DNA of 64,000 nucleotides from Triglochin maritima (GCA_963682175.1 OY821775.1:29138053-29202052), one strand, 5' to 3'. Shown: positions 1 to 10,986, counted from the stretch's first letter. Notes: generated by a model from the sequence alone, not told the origin. Numbers and translations: made by a program.

Positions 1-1344
1 ACCTTAATATCCTAAAATGATACGTTGTGTAAAGTCCATTATGGTTCTTATTTGTATTTTTTTCCTTTTTTTCATTCATTTTTCTTTTGAGAGAACAACG
101 AATTAAAACTGATTGGTGTTTAATTCTCCTAGGGTTTGGTTTCGTTCATCATTGCCTGTGAGGACTTACACTATCATTTACACCTTCCACCAAATCTCCA
201 CATAGGGCGATACCTACCAACCAAGTAACGGGAGTTTGGTTAGTGCATACCAAGTCAGAATACATGAAAGCACCAGGTACCAATTTCCCTCGAACCTAAT
301 TTTCTGAGTGATAGGAGTCGTACGAGATGAGAGAATACCCTAGTCACTTATTTCTTGTCTACACATGAATCAAAACCCTACACTTAAGGTTTGACAGTAG
401 GAGTTTAAGGGTCCCTGACTACGACAAACATCCTTATACTAACAGAGATGAATTATTCAACTCACTAGGTTCTAGGTGGACTTCTTTATTTATTTGAGTA
501 CTGAAACCCTATGATTACTCGCCACCTAAGGGAAAAACTAGAGTGCACATGACTAGATATCTCTTAAAGCTAGAGCACTAGATATCATAATGCATCATGT
601 TCAAGTCAATCTGGGAGTTTCCATTTTATTTTGCCTCTGCACATTTTTGCAAATGCTAAACACATTCAAAACCCACAAAACATTTTTTTTCTTTCGCAAA
701 CACATGAAGATTTTGAAAGAAATGACAAAAATTAAAGCTCTCGGCAAGAAAAAGAAGGCAAGTCACCCAAGGATCATGGTATAGCAGATATATCAATGTA
801 AATTGCAGCACACTATCATGAACCTAACAATGGAAACAAAAGAAAACCAAAGAAAAGGAAAAAACTTGACTATGTAGACACGTAAAACACCCCCTCACAC
901 TTACTTCATGCATTGTCTCCAATGAATGTGAGTATGATACTACATAGATTTAAACATGAAAAATGAAAGATCTCACCAACGTGGAGCACAAAAGGAAGTT
1001 CATGGTTATGTGAATGGACATATACATAGATTCTCGAAAACCTATGAGCTACTTAAGAAGGGAGATAAATTGGTGAAACAAATGGGGCCCCAAATACTCA
1101 TGGGTTTCCCACAACAATCAATGCTCACTTGTGAAGTCTCCTTCTTCTTTTTTTTCTTTTTTTGAGGAGAACGATGTACAATATTGGGCTCCCCTCTTCA
1201 TTTATCAAGGGACATCAAATGAGAAGTCGTAATCTCTCGATCCAAAAATGGTATCTTGTGTCTCAAGAGCCACATGATCAAAAGAATGTTGCCCATAGGT
1301 CATACGATCACAAGATAAGGTACCATCTTATGCCAGCACAGTTA
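1..1344 (-). mobile_element. Fragment J: 3' part of an Athila-like element
   Basis: This is the oldest-looking layer at the left edge. It matches, in order, the 3' non-coding block of elements A (1800-2880), B (4850-6070) and D (25670-26690): the T-rich run near 60-75, the segment around 170-215, and the block near 885-1000 that precedes the end of the polyprotein. It ends in the minisatellite zone after the protease and is cut at about 1344, where 68 bp of LTR follow. The open frames at 590-784, 956-1165 and 1162-1359 lie in repeat DNA, are not kept open in the other copies and are not called as genes. Confidence 0.75.
1255..1314 (-). repeat. 30-bp minisatellite, two units (fragment J)
   Basis: Two degenerate 30-bp units, 1255-1284 and 1285-1314, match the five-unit array at 6311-6460 and the six-unit array at 26935-27113. 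The same flank follows (ataaggtacc). The upstream flank is shortened relative to B and D, so a deletion lies next to the array. Confidence 0.7.
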
Positions 1345-1412
1345 CGTAGCATTATTTAGGTGAAATATAACGGATATAAGACACAAATGTATGCATGATA
1401 TGTTGTCAATCA
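1345..1412 (-). mobile_element. Remnant of the 3' LTR of element A (68 bp)
   Basis: The sequence from acgtagcatt to gttgtcaatca matches the terminal 70 bp of the LTRs ending at 4468, 20656, 25304 and 32535. It is directly followed by a polypurine-tract complement at 1413. The rest of this LTR is missing; the break against fragment J is at about 1344/1345. Confidence 0.75.
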
Positions 1413-2926
1413 AATACCCCCACACCTAACATTTGCTAGTCCGGAGCAAAACAAAAAAGGGAAAAATGAAAGAAAGGGAAAAACATACGAAAAACAGGGA
1501 AATCCTAACTCACTTTCGTAGGAATCACGTTTGCACTTAGCACGTGCAACAAGCCATTAAACCTTCTTGTCGCCAAGGAGGAGGAGTGTTGTCTCTGGAC
1601 GGTTTTCAGCGGATATACCCACAAAATCTGAACATTGATGCATTATTCAATCTAGAAACTCGACTAGGTGGACTCATTTTTATTGATCATTGGACGCGGT
1701 AATCCTACGGGACGACTCTATATATGTATCTAGTCCACAAACCTAGCCTAAAGAATCATTTGTACAGGTTAATTAAGGACTTAAGTGAAAGACAAGGACA
1801 ACCTTAACCTCCTCAAGTGATACAAAGTGTAAAGACCATTAAGGTTCTTATTTGCATTACCATTTTTTTCTTTTTTTCTTCTTTTATTTCTGTCTAGTTG
1901 GTGTTTGATTCTCCCCGGGTCAGGTTTCGTGCATCATTGCCTAAAAGGACTTACACTATCACGTACACCTTTTCCCACATCCCCACATAGGGCAATCCCT
2001 ACTACCCGTGTAACGGGAGTTCGGTCGGTGCATCTCAAGTCAGATGACTTGATAGCACCAGGAATAAAGTCCCCTCAGACCTAATTTCTCGAGTGATAGG
2101 AGTTGTACGAGAAGAGAGAACACCTACGCACTTTTTTCTTATCTACACAACAACCAAAACCCCTACACTTAATGTCTCACAATAGGAGTTAAAAGGTCCT
2201 TGACTAAAACAAATTTCCTTATATTAACAGACACGAATTATTGACTCCTAGGTTCGGGGTGGACTTCTTTAATTTTTTGAGTATTGAACCCCTATGATTA
2301 CTAACCCGCCGAGGGAAGACCGAGGGAAAACCCTATGATTAAGATTTTGAAAGAAATGTGAAAATTTTAAAGCACTAGGCAGGCAAAAGAAGATAAGTCA
2401 CCCACAGATCATTGCAAAAGGATATATCGATATTAAATGTAGCACACTAACATGACCTTGACAATGCACATAAAAGAAAACAAAATTAAAGGAAAAAGAC
2501 TCGACTATGTACACACGTAAAACACCCCCCACACCTACTTGAAGCATTGTCCTCAATGAATGTGAGCAAGAAACTACATGGATTTATGCATGAAAAATGA
2601 AAGATTTCACCAACATGAAGCGCAAAAGGAAGTTCGTGGTTATGTTGATGGACACAAACCCGAATTCCCTCAAAACCTGTGAGATGCTGAAGAAGGGATA
2701 CCAATACGTTAAAGAAAAAAGGGCCCAAATACACAAGGGTTGGGGCTAACAATAATCATGCTCGCTCATGGAGTCTTTTGTTGTACTTTTTTCTTCTTCT
2801 TCTTCTTCTTATTGAATGTAACTATCTACAAAAACAACTTCCCATCTTCATTTGTCAAAGGACATCAAATGTGAACCTCAAAAGTGGGTCAATGCACTTG
2901 AAAAGGGAACATGACACCACGCGGGG
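1413..2926 (-). other. Element A: polypurine tract and 3' non-coding region
   Basis: 1413-1427 is the complement of a polypurine tract (minus strand: TAGGTGTGGGGGTATTT) abutting the LTR end. The remaining 1.5 kb is non-coding and matches 4485-6070 and 25320-26690. It holds T-rich runs near 1860-1885 and 2786-2812. The 88-codon frame at 2486-2752 is open in this copy but broken in B and D, so it is not called. Confidence 0.7.
2922..2926. repeat. Target-site duplication of element B, left copy (CGGGG)
   Basis: CGGGG directly precedes the B LTR at 2927 and recurs directly after it at 20657-20661. Joining the two flanks at one copy restores element A sequence comparable to 55577-55620. A 5-bp duplication is normal for Ty3/gypsy integration. 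Confidence 0.85.
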
Positions 2927-3953
2927 AGATTGATCGTTTTATTTAAACCGCAAGTGCACGACCACGTTGAAGTGGTGGCAAATATGGGTCGTCCACTGGG
3001 AGGAGTGTCGACGTTTGGTTTGTGCGAGGCGAGTGGTAAAAAATGGAGAGAAAGATTGATTACACTAACTACACTAGAATGCAAAAGAAAATGAAAGATA
3101 AGCAATAAAAACTAAACCCCATAGGAGGTAGAGAAATAATGTGAATATAAAGATGTGTGTGTGTGTTCAATTAAGCTCCTCACAACATGTAGTGCATGAA
3201 ATCATAAAACTACATCGAACTTTGCCTCCACATGAATTAAGATAAGACTACATCATTAAAACATACAAGACAATAATTGGAATAAAGTTAAATGAACTCA
3301 TGTATAAAGACTAGACCCTATTATGCCTCCACATGAATTAAGCTAAATGAACCCAATATCATTAAAACATACAAGACATTAACCAATTTAAAGGCAACAA
3401 GAGTACATACACTACAACTTGTGTTTCCAATATTAACTCCATCCATATCCTAACCTTATCATTTCCCATAAAATAGGTCCACTAATCGAGGCATAAGCTA
3501 AGTTTCATTCAAGAGCATTAGCATATCAAAGATAAGAGTGAAACCCCATTAGATGGTTATGAAAATCATATAAAGCTCAAGGGATAAAGATAACACACAC
3601 TTAATACACTACATGATCATATCACATATTACTCCACCCCCCAAATGGGGATGAAACTACTCACACTTATTTAAACTAACTACTCTAACAAAATGAAACA
3701 TTATACTGAAATGAAACTACACTAATCAAGCAATAAATATTAAAGAAGAATAAAACAAAACAAACAAGCAAGCATGCATATGAAAGGAAATGAAACTAAG
3801 AGAGAAACAACACAATTAAAGGAAAAACATCTATTATTAACTCACTCAATACAAGCAGCCCTTCCTCCACCAGAGTTTTGCTTCAAGGCTTCACTCTTAG
3901 TAGGGAAGCTGGCCACCAAAGAGGGAGATATGTACAATGGATGGTGAAGATTT

Positions 3954-3962
3954 CTATTTATA
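3954..3962 (-). promoter_or_regulatory. TATA box of element B 3' LTR
   Basis: The plus strand reads CTATTTATA, so the minus strand reads TATAAATAG. The same word sits at the equivalent place in the LTRs at 20120, 34546, 37886 and 39845. It drives transcription leftward on the given strand. Confidence 0.65.
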
Positions 3963-4080
3963 GCCAAAGAAAAAGGCAATCTGGGACAATCCCCCGATGT
4001 GGGACTAAAAAATACCAAAAATAGCCTAAAGATCCTCTAGTACATGTGCTGGAGAAATTTGGGCGGATCCAATGTGATCT

Positions 4081-4100
4081 GGACCGCCAATTAGCGGTCC
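4081..4100. promoter_or_regulatory. Near-palindrome in U3 of B 3' LTR
   Basis: GGACCGCCAATTAGCGGTCC is a palindrome with one mismatched pair. It lies about 120 bp upstream of the TATA box in element orientation. Related palindromes recur in every better-preserved Athila-like LTR here and in the leaders. It contains CCAAT on at least one strand. Function is inferred only. Confidence 0.6.
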
Positions 4101-4468
4101 ATAAACTTTGGATCGAGTTGGAATTTGTTGTGGGCTTTTCTTGGTATATTTTCTGGTCTTGGATGCATTTACTTGGTTTGTTGGAGCTCTGACCCGAATC
4201 AAATTGCTAATATACCCCCAATGATGGTGTGGAGTATTTTGTTTTGCTCTTAGGTCCTTCTGTCTTACATTCAGGTCCTTCTCCCTTGCAACTTAGTCCC
4301 CAGATCTCACAATTCAGTCATTTTTCCCAGCTTTTGGGCCCTTTTATGCTTCATCTCTTCAAACCTATTTATTCCTGAAAACTAAACATAAAACTCGTCA
4401 CATAGCATTGCTTAGGTGTAAGATAATGGATATAAGATACAAATAATGGCATGAAATGATGTCAATCA

Positions 4469-4484
4469 AATACCCCCACACCTA
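4469..4484 (-). other. Element B polypurine tract
   Basis: On the minus strand TAGGTGTGGGGGTATT ends directly at the LTR start TGATTGACATC. This is the expected plus-strand primer position for an LTR retrotransposon on the minus strand. Confidence 0.7.
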
Positions 4485-6029
4485 AGTTTTTGCTAGTCCT
4501 GAGCAAAACAAAGAAAGAGAAAAACAAACGAGAAACAAGAAATCCTAACTCACTTTCGTAGGAATCAAGGTTGCACTTAGCACGTGCAACAAGCCGTTAA
4601 ACCTCGTTGTTCCCAAGGAGGAGTGTTGTCTCATTAGGGTTTTCAGCGGATATCCCCATAAAATCCGAATAAGATGCATTATTCAATCTAGACACTCGAC
4701 TCGTTGGACAAATTTTGTCGATCAATGGACGCGGTAATCCTACGGGCCGACTCTATATAGGTAATCAGTCCACACACCTAATCTAATGAACCATTCGTGC
4801 AAGTTAAATAAGTAATTAAGTGAAAGACATGGACAACCTCAACCTCCTCAAGTGATACAAAGTGTAATGTCCATTAAGGTTCTTATTTGCATTTTTTTTC
4901 TTCTTTTTGTTTCTTTTCTTTTTTATTTAATTTTTTTTATTTTTCTTAGTTGGAGCTTCATTCTCCCAGTGTCAGGTTTCGTGCATCATTGCCCATGAGG
5001 ACTTACACTATAACGTACACCTTTCCCCAAATCTCCACATAGGGCAATCCCTACCACCCGTGTCACGGGACTTCGGTCGGCGCATCCCAAGTCAGATGAC
5101 TCGAAAGCACCAGGCACAAAGTCCCCTTACACCTACTTTCCCGAGTGATAGGAGCCATGCGAGAAGAGAGAACACCTACTCACTTATTTCTTATCTACAC
5201 ATGAACCAAAACCCCTACACCTAATGTCTCACAACAAGATTTAAAGGGTCCTTGACAACAACAAACTTCCTTAAGTTAACAGACACGAATTATTGACTCA
5301 TTAGGTTCAAGGTGGACTTCTTTGAATGTTTGAGCACTGAAACCCTATGATTACTCAGCCCCAAGGGAAAACGACGGTGCATCCTAATGACTCGATAAAT
5401 CCTAAAGCCACAGTACTAGATATCCTAATGCATCAAGTTCAAGACAATTTTGGGAGCTTTCTTTTTACTTTGCCTCTCAACGGTTTTGCACATGCTAAAC
5501 ACACACAAAACCAACAAAACATTTTCTTTCGCAAACACATGAAGATTTTGAAAGAAATGTAAAATTTTTGAAGCACTAGGCAAGCAAAAGAAGACAAGTC
5601 ACCCAAGGATCATGACAAGCAGATATATCGATATTAAATGCAGCACACTAACATGACCCTAATAATGCACACAAAAGAAAATAAAATCAAAGGAACAAAA
5701 CTCAACTGTGTACACACGTAAAACACCCCCCACACCTACTTCATGCATTGTCCTCAATTAATGTGAGTAAGAAACTACATGGATTTATGCATGAAAAAAG
5801 AAAGATCTCACCAACATGAAGCGCAAAAAAGAAGTTCGTGGTTATGTTGATGGACACAACCCAAATTCCCTCAAAACCTGTGAGATTCTAAAGAAATGAT
5901 ACAAATACGTGAAAGAATTGTGGCCTAAATACTCAAGGGTTGGGGCCCACAACAACCAATGCTCACTGAAGGAGTCTTTTTTTCCTTTATATTTTTTTTA
6001 TAACTATGTACAAAAATGGCCCCCCGTCG
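4485..6029 (-). other. Element B 3' non-coding region
   Basis: About 1.5 kb between the polyprotein end and the polypurine tract. It holds an A-rich block (4502-4542), T-rich runs (4895-4945, 5980-6000) and sequence shared with fragment J and elements A, D and F. No reverse transcriptase, RNase H, integrase or env-like motif is seen in any frame. Conservation between copies is at the DNA level, with frequent frameshifts. Confidence 0.7.
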
Positions 6030-6764
6030 TCATATGTCAAGGGACATCAAATGGGAACCGCCATCTCTCGAGCCAAAAATGCACATGCATGGGCTCGCGA
6101 CATACAAATCAGAATTGCTTGACCACTTGATACCCTTATAAGCGTTGTGGTCATTGGATGCCTCTTGAGAGTGAGCAAGATAGGAGGCATGAATGAGAGG
6201 TGAACCTCTATCAGGTTGAAGGGTATCAGGTGGTTGATTCTTAACCCACATGGGGTCCTCAGTAGATACAGAATGAAGATCATGTGGCCCAGCGGCCATA
6301 AAAATTGTATCTTGTGGCTCAAAAGCCACATGATCGAAAGGTTGTGGCTCAAGGGTCACGTGATCAAAAGGATGTGACTCAAGGGCCACAAGATCAAAAG
6401 AATGTGGCTCAAGGGCCACAAGATCAAAAGGAGGTGGCACTGAGGCCACACGATCAGAACATAAGGCACCTTCTTGTGCCAGCCCAGGTGAAACATCTTC
6501 ACCACCTTCAGGATCTTCATCGAACAATTCCCTGAAGTACTTAAAGGTGCCCTCAACTTCAATTTCATCCAAACTCTGGATAAGGTTGACCCCGACAGGG
6601 TCATTGAAGGCACCTGTCTTCTTGCCGATGGTGAAGATGTTGAAATCAAGCACATCAGACCATTGCGACAATTGATCAATGCATTGGAAGTCGCAAGGAA
6701 TGGTCACCCCACAATGACAGGAATTTGCCAAGTGGGTTTGGCACAGGTTCGGTATCCAAGACAA
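6030..6764 (-). pseudogene. Element B: post-protease acidic tail with decapeptide repeats
   Basis: This frame continues the polyprotein after the protease. Recognisable blocks are FNIFTIGKK, EGTFKYFRELFDEDPEGGED and a run of five decapeptides of the LVALEPHSFD type encoded by the minisatellite at 6311-6460. It ends SHLMSLDI. In D the same stretch occupies 26653-27330. In Athila elements an acidic linker follows the protease and reverse transcriptase comes next; here the frame stops and non-coding DNA begins. A frameshift separates it from the protease frame. No enzymatic domain is recognised. It is a relic in this copy, though its length and order agree with D. Confidence 0.6.
6311..6460 (-). 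repeat. 30-bp minisatellite, five units (element B)
   Basis: Units are 6311-6340, 6341-6370, 6371-6400, 6401-6430 and 6431-6460, consensus ATGTGGCTCAAGGGCCACAA plus GATCAAAAGG-type filler. All are exactly 30 bp, so the reading frame is kept. Each unit contains the inverted repeat TGTGGC...GCCACA around a 6-nt loop. D has six units, J two, and A, F and G one. Confidence 0.9.
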
Positions 6765-7941
6765 AGAAGACGACTAGATAAATGAACTCTCCCACTTTGA
6801 TCAGCACATCTTCCACCACACCCCTCGGTTGCTTCATAGACCTATCAGTCAATTGAAGAGTGGTCTTAGTTTGTTTGAGGTCTCCAAGACCGAGGTGAAC
6901 GTAGACAGAATATGGCAGAAGATTAACATATGCACTAAGGTCCAATAAGGCTCGACGTATGGACACATCACCAATCACACAAGAGATAGTAGGACAGCCA
7001 GGGTCCTTGTACTTGACTTGCATGGGTTGTGCCAACAAAGAACTCACGTTAGCCATAGGAAAAGCTTTCTTTGGAACATGAGTTTTTCTCTTCTTGGTGC
7101 ATAAGTCCTTCAGAACCTTGGCATAAGATGGCATTTGCTGAATCACCTCTAACAGAGGGATGTTTACCTTAACTTGCCTAAACATCTCAAGCATCTTGTC
7201 ATGCTGATCTGAGGTTTTCTTTTTAAGGAGCTCAGGGAATGGCGCCTTCGGAGCATAAACGTGTGAAGGAACCACAGAATTCTGGTCCAAAGAAACATGA
7301 GTGGGGACCTCAGAATCTGATTCCTTCGACATAAGAGGAGACAAGGGGGTCTCCGGGTTCAGCCCCTTTGTCGAAGGAAATGTAGAAAGAACCTCAGGAT
7401 CTGGCTCCTTCCTGGAAGTATTTGTGGAGGGAGCCTTAGGCTCCGGCTCCCTCAAAGATGGTGATGACAAAGAAGGCACCCCAATGTGGTTGTCCACCTC
7501 CTTACCAGACCTCAAACTATGAATCACATTAATATGATGGGTCGGTTCCGAGGTAGCATGAGGTAAAGGTGTCCTTCCTTGAGAATGGGTACCCCGAGGA
7601 TTCACCTCGGGTTGACTCGGGAACTGACCCTTCTCACGTTCATGGAATTGATGAGCCAACTGGCTAACTTGCATTTCCAAAGCCTTGACTGTACTTTGCA
7701 ATGCTTGAAGGGTCGGATGATAAGAAGGGTCCTCGGGGTCAACTCGCTGGGCTGGTGGAGTCTCGTTAGAATAACCCGATGATGAGGCATGAGAAGGTTG
7801 GTAATTATGGTGCTGAGACCTTTGATGTGGGGGTTGGTAGGTCGCCGATGGGCGTGAAGGTTGATAAGGTTGAGGTTGAGCGTGCGAGCACTGACCGTTA
7901 CCCCCACTAGGCCCCCAAGAGAAGTTAGGATGGTACGCCAA
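6676..7941 (-). pseudogene. Element B: Gag C-terminal linker and aspartic protease
   Basis: The product is the C-terminal linker of Gag followed by a retropepsin-type protease, which in active elements cuts the Gag-Pol polyprotein in the virus-like particle. Residues 1-240 are a Pro/Ser/Glu-rich low-complexity linker. Then come NIPLLEVIQQMPSYAKVLKD, KYKDPGCPTISCVIGD and ALLDLSAYVNLLPYSVY. D has DLGAS at the catalytic site; B has DLSAY, losing the conserved glycine after the catalytic aspartate pair. The ILGRPFLA block normally near the protease end is shifted out of frame around 6700. D shows that linker and Gag were one frame; here a frameshift near 7945 separates them. Family assignment is confident; the enzyme is dead. 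Confidence 0.8.
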
Positions 7942-7982
7942 CCCAGGTTGTAGGAGTGACTGTACGGGTCGTTACGGGGCCT

Positions 7983-9134
7983 CTATTGATACATCGCATT
8001 TGCATGCTCTGTATCCCTTGGAGCGTAAGCGTATTCCAAGTCATCCTGGCCCGTAAGTCCACATCTACCACACCCGGGAGTAGCGACCTGAGCTACAGGA
8101 GCTCGGTCCAACTCTAAACTCTCAATCCTAGGCATGAGAGCAGCCATTTTCGCCTCAGACGCGATCGATGACTCAACTTGATATGATCCAGCTTGACAAG
8201 AAGACCTGGCGGCTGGTGGCTCTCTCATCGTTTCCCACTCGAAGGTGCGTTCAGCAATTAACTCAAAAGTGTCCCATGCCTCAACGATGGGTTTCATTTG
8301 GAAGTCAACCTGACACATCGACTCCAACAATGTGCGGGTCTTGTAGTGGCGGCCCTCATAAACAATTTGGCACAGCTGCCATAACTCAAATCCATGATGA
8401 GGGCACTGTTGGAGAAGGTCCTTGAACCTCTCAAAGAAACCATGAAAAGATTCGGTCTCAGTGTGATAGATTTGATGTATGTGGTGCTGTATCTGTTGAG
8501 TTTTCCTTCGAGGGAAAAATCTCTTCAGAAATAAGGTCACAAAGTCATCCCAAGACCGAATAGAGCTCGCCGGGAGGCTGTACATCCATTTCTTCGCGTT
8601 ATCATTCAACGCGAAAGAAATCATCCTCCACCGGACTAAATCCTCGTCAAGCTGTTGAAGCTTGAACATGGAGCATACTTCCTCGAATTCGCGTATAAAA
8701 ATATACGGATCCTCCTTATTTGTAGTAAAGGTTGGAAGCATGCTCACATATTGAGGTTTCAGCTCATACTTGTTCCCGCGAGCAGAGGGAAGAACTATGC
8801 AAGAAGGCTGCGCGACCCGAACAGGATGGGTCTGCTCCCACAAAGTCATTGGTCTATCCAGTCGAGCTAAAGGTGGTGGTGCACCAAGAACTCGATGCTG
8901 ACCGAATCTCCCTTCCTCTCGAGTCAAAGGAGGAGAAGGAGGTCTACGTGGTGGTAGGAACAGACCGAGGTATTCCATGTATGGAACCCAGTCTCCCTTG
9001 CCACGACGAGACGACTCGGCCTCATGCTCCAAAAGAGGACGAGGCGGAGATGGTCTCTCACCAAGACCGTCCATCTCAGAAAAATGCACTCCCTCAATTC
9101 GAGCGCTCTCACCAGAACGAGCCCAACCTCGCAT
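7983..9134 (-). pseudogene. gag: Element B: Athila-type Gag
   Basis: Gag forms the virus-like particle and binds the element RNA. The start at 9134 is chosen because B, D and A all begin MR(G/A)W.R.GES.R. A Pro-rich N-terminus is followed by ELKPQYVSMLPTF, REFEEVCSMFKLQQ, NAKKWMYSLP, LFLKRFFP and CPHHGFELWQLCQIVYEG, the Athila-type capsid core. The zinc knuckle near the end reads CGRCGLTGQDDLEY: the histidine and last cysteine of CX2CX4HX4C are replaced, so it should not bind zinc. The frame ends at a TAG at 7980-7982 where D has a Gln codon and reads on. The copy is therefore a recent pseudogene that keeps 383 codons. Confidence 0.85.
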
Positions 9135-9324
9135 AAAAATGCTCGACTCGACTCTAAAACGCTACCAGAGAGTGTAAAGGGGAGGAGACTATAATGCAGA
9201 AGAAGGTGAGAAGATGATGACTCAGAGGAGAAGGGAAGAATCCTAGAGCTAGCGTGGGTAATGGGATCAAGTAGAAGCCTAACTAGCAAGCACGAGTCAA
9301 ACAATGTAAGGCAATGGGTCCTTA
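9135..9324 (-). other. Element B leader, gag-proximal part
   Basis: This is non-coding leader upstream of gag, collinear with D 29850-30046. It ends at gggtcctta near 9324, where copia-derived DNA begins. The leader resumes at 18233. Confidence 0.7.
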
Positions 9325-9819
9325 GGCTATTGAAGCGAATGTGTTCTAAAAGTTTTACTTTTAAATGTCAATTATTATGAATTGAATGAGAAATCATTTT
9401 GTTCCTTGTTTATGTTATTCGTCTTTTAGATGTGTTAAGGAAGAGGCTCTTGGTCCTTAACCGTAGAGCTCTAAAACATATTGCTTTACATAAAACAAAA
9501 GATATTCGCAATCATGGTAATTAACATGGGACATTGATTACCGAGTTAAGATTGTCGTGTTGGTCATAGATCATTGTAGCTCTACAAGTGAGTGACAACA
9601 CGGGTACGCAAAAGAGGAAAATACTACTTTTGTATATCGAATTGACCTAATAAGTAAAATACTATAGGAATGTGTTTCTATGTCATTAATATTTTACTGT
9701 GTCCTTGGTCCTTTGATATGAGACTTATATCTGATCGCTTAAGGAGTGCTTAATTAGACTAGTGTCTTAAGCTATCAATGAGTGTAGTGCAAAGGCATTA
9801 GTTTGTTAAGTATAACTTT
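9325..9819 (+). mobile_element. Copia-type 3' tail abutting the left LTR of C
   Basis: These 495 bp are absent from the uninterrupted leader of D. They contain no long frame and end gtgtagtgcaaag...aacttt directly at TGTTGGAG, like the 3' untranslated tail of a copia element entering its 3' LTR. Element C itself lacks this tail: its RNase H remnant breaks near 16480 and meets the right LTR after little more. I infer a relic of an adjacent copy rather than host DNA. Confidence 0.45.
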
Positions 9820-10499
9820 TGTTGGAGAAGATAGTCAGTCAAAAGATTATCATTGCCCCTCTTAATTGAGTGATGATATTAGTGGGCCCTTGATAAAGCC
9901 AAGTTATAATGTGCACAATGTGATTTGAGTTAAGTCACATATTTATAACTAGCGTAAAGAGATCAAGTAACGAATACTAATACAAAGATGACACAATACC
10001 ACTTTTTGTGTGTTCTTAATATCATGAGGCAAGGGACGGACACAAGTGATGCACTCCATCACTAAATGGATCGGGTTTTGGTTCGAGTGGAATTAAGACA
10101 TCTAACTAATTGGGAGCTATAATGTGTAGCTAGATACCGCTTATAGCTTGTGATATTAAGCTCTTAATATCACTGCCAACTTAGTGTAGATCCTCCCATA
10201 GGTCACACCGCAAAAACCATGAAACAAGAAGCTTGATTTTTGGTTCATATGATGTGTCGGGTTTTTATAGAAAATATGACACATGTGGTGAACGAGTAAA
10301 ATCAATTATGTTGTATATAACATGATTAAAATCATGATAAATTCATATGAGATGCATATATTATGGGGTGCAATAATTTATTATTGCATAGGATAATATA
10401 TTGCATAAGTTGTGAATTTGCTAAAACCCCCTAAAGTTCAAATTTTGTTGGAAATAAATCCAAAATTTGAAAAGGACAAAATCGGGTAAAAGTTCGGTA

Positions 10500-10835
10500 A
10501 TCCGTTATGGTTCGGTCGACCGAAGGGTCTGTGGATCGGTCCACCGAACGTGGAACGGATGGTCAAAATTGATTGACCGAACTTGACCAAAGTGCCTGGA
10601 AGTCTGGATCAGTGTACCGAACCAGAAACGATCGACCAAACAATGTCCAGTTCTGATATTTTCGGTTAACCGAATGACACTCGGTCAAAGACGCGAATTC
10701 GTCCGAACGGTTAAGAATAATTTTTCTCCTTAAGAATCGGTCATCCGTCAAGTGCACGGAAATCCGAACGTGACATATTCGGTTAACCGAGTATGTCTCG
10801 GCAGACCGAGTACCGATCGATTTTCTGCCTTTGAT
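10500..10835 (+). promoter_or_regulatory. Array of GGTCGACC/GGTTAACC motifs in U3 of C
   Basis: About a dozen variants of a self-complementary word cluster here, among them TTCGGTCGACCGAA, TTTCGGTTAACCGAAT and ATTCGGTTAACCGAG. The array ends about 140 bp upstream of the TATA box. Its place in U3 suggests an enhancer; this is inference. Confidence 0.6.
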
Positions 10836-10977
10836 AATTAAGAGATTAATTTGATCAATGGTTGGACTAGCTCCAAACTTGGTCAAACATTTTGTGGGTG
10901 CATATAATGCATTTTGGAATTAGTTTATGAGAGAACATGGCTTAAGAATAGTCGTGATTAAGAGTAAGATTGGAGCC

Positions 10978-10986
10978 TATAAATAG
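10978..10986 (+). promoter_or_regulatory. TATA box of C 5' LTR
   Basis: TATAAATAG within ggagccTATAAATAGG, downstream of the motif array. The same word occurs in the right LTR at 17768-17776. Confidence 0.7.

Larger units (their letters stand above)
2927..4468 (-). repeat. Element B 3' LTR
   Basis: It begins AGATTGATC (TGATTGATC in the other copy, one substitution) and ends GTCAATCA, so the termini are inverted TGATTGA/TCAATCA. It pairs with 19095-20656. A TATA box complement is at 3954-3962. It carries one 20-bp near-palindrome (4081-4100) where the partner LTR has two, a difference of about 21 bp. A short TG-rich run lies near 3153-3163. Confidence 0.85.

Noticed and set aside
2486..2752. 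Minus-strand 88-codon frame with HQHNHELPFALHVGE, also seen at 49985-50194
   Set aside because: The DNA block is shared by all Athila-like copies, but B and D carry frameshifts inside it; conservation is that of repeat DNA.
6311..6460. Regular 30-bp repeats that could suggest a CRISPR array
   Set aside because: The units are directly adjacent with no spacers, lie in a retrotransposon frame, and the DNA is from a plant nucleus.
10563..10886. Minus-strand frame of 107 codons in the C LTR, with a longer version at 17260-17745
   Set aside because: It is antisense to the LTR and arises from the GGTCGACC-type array; no protein family signature.
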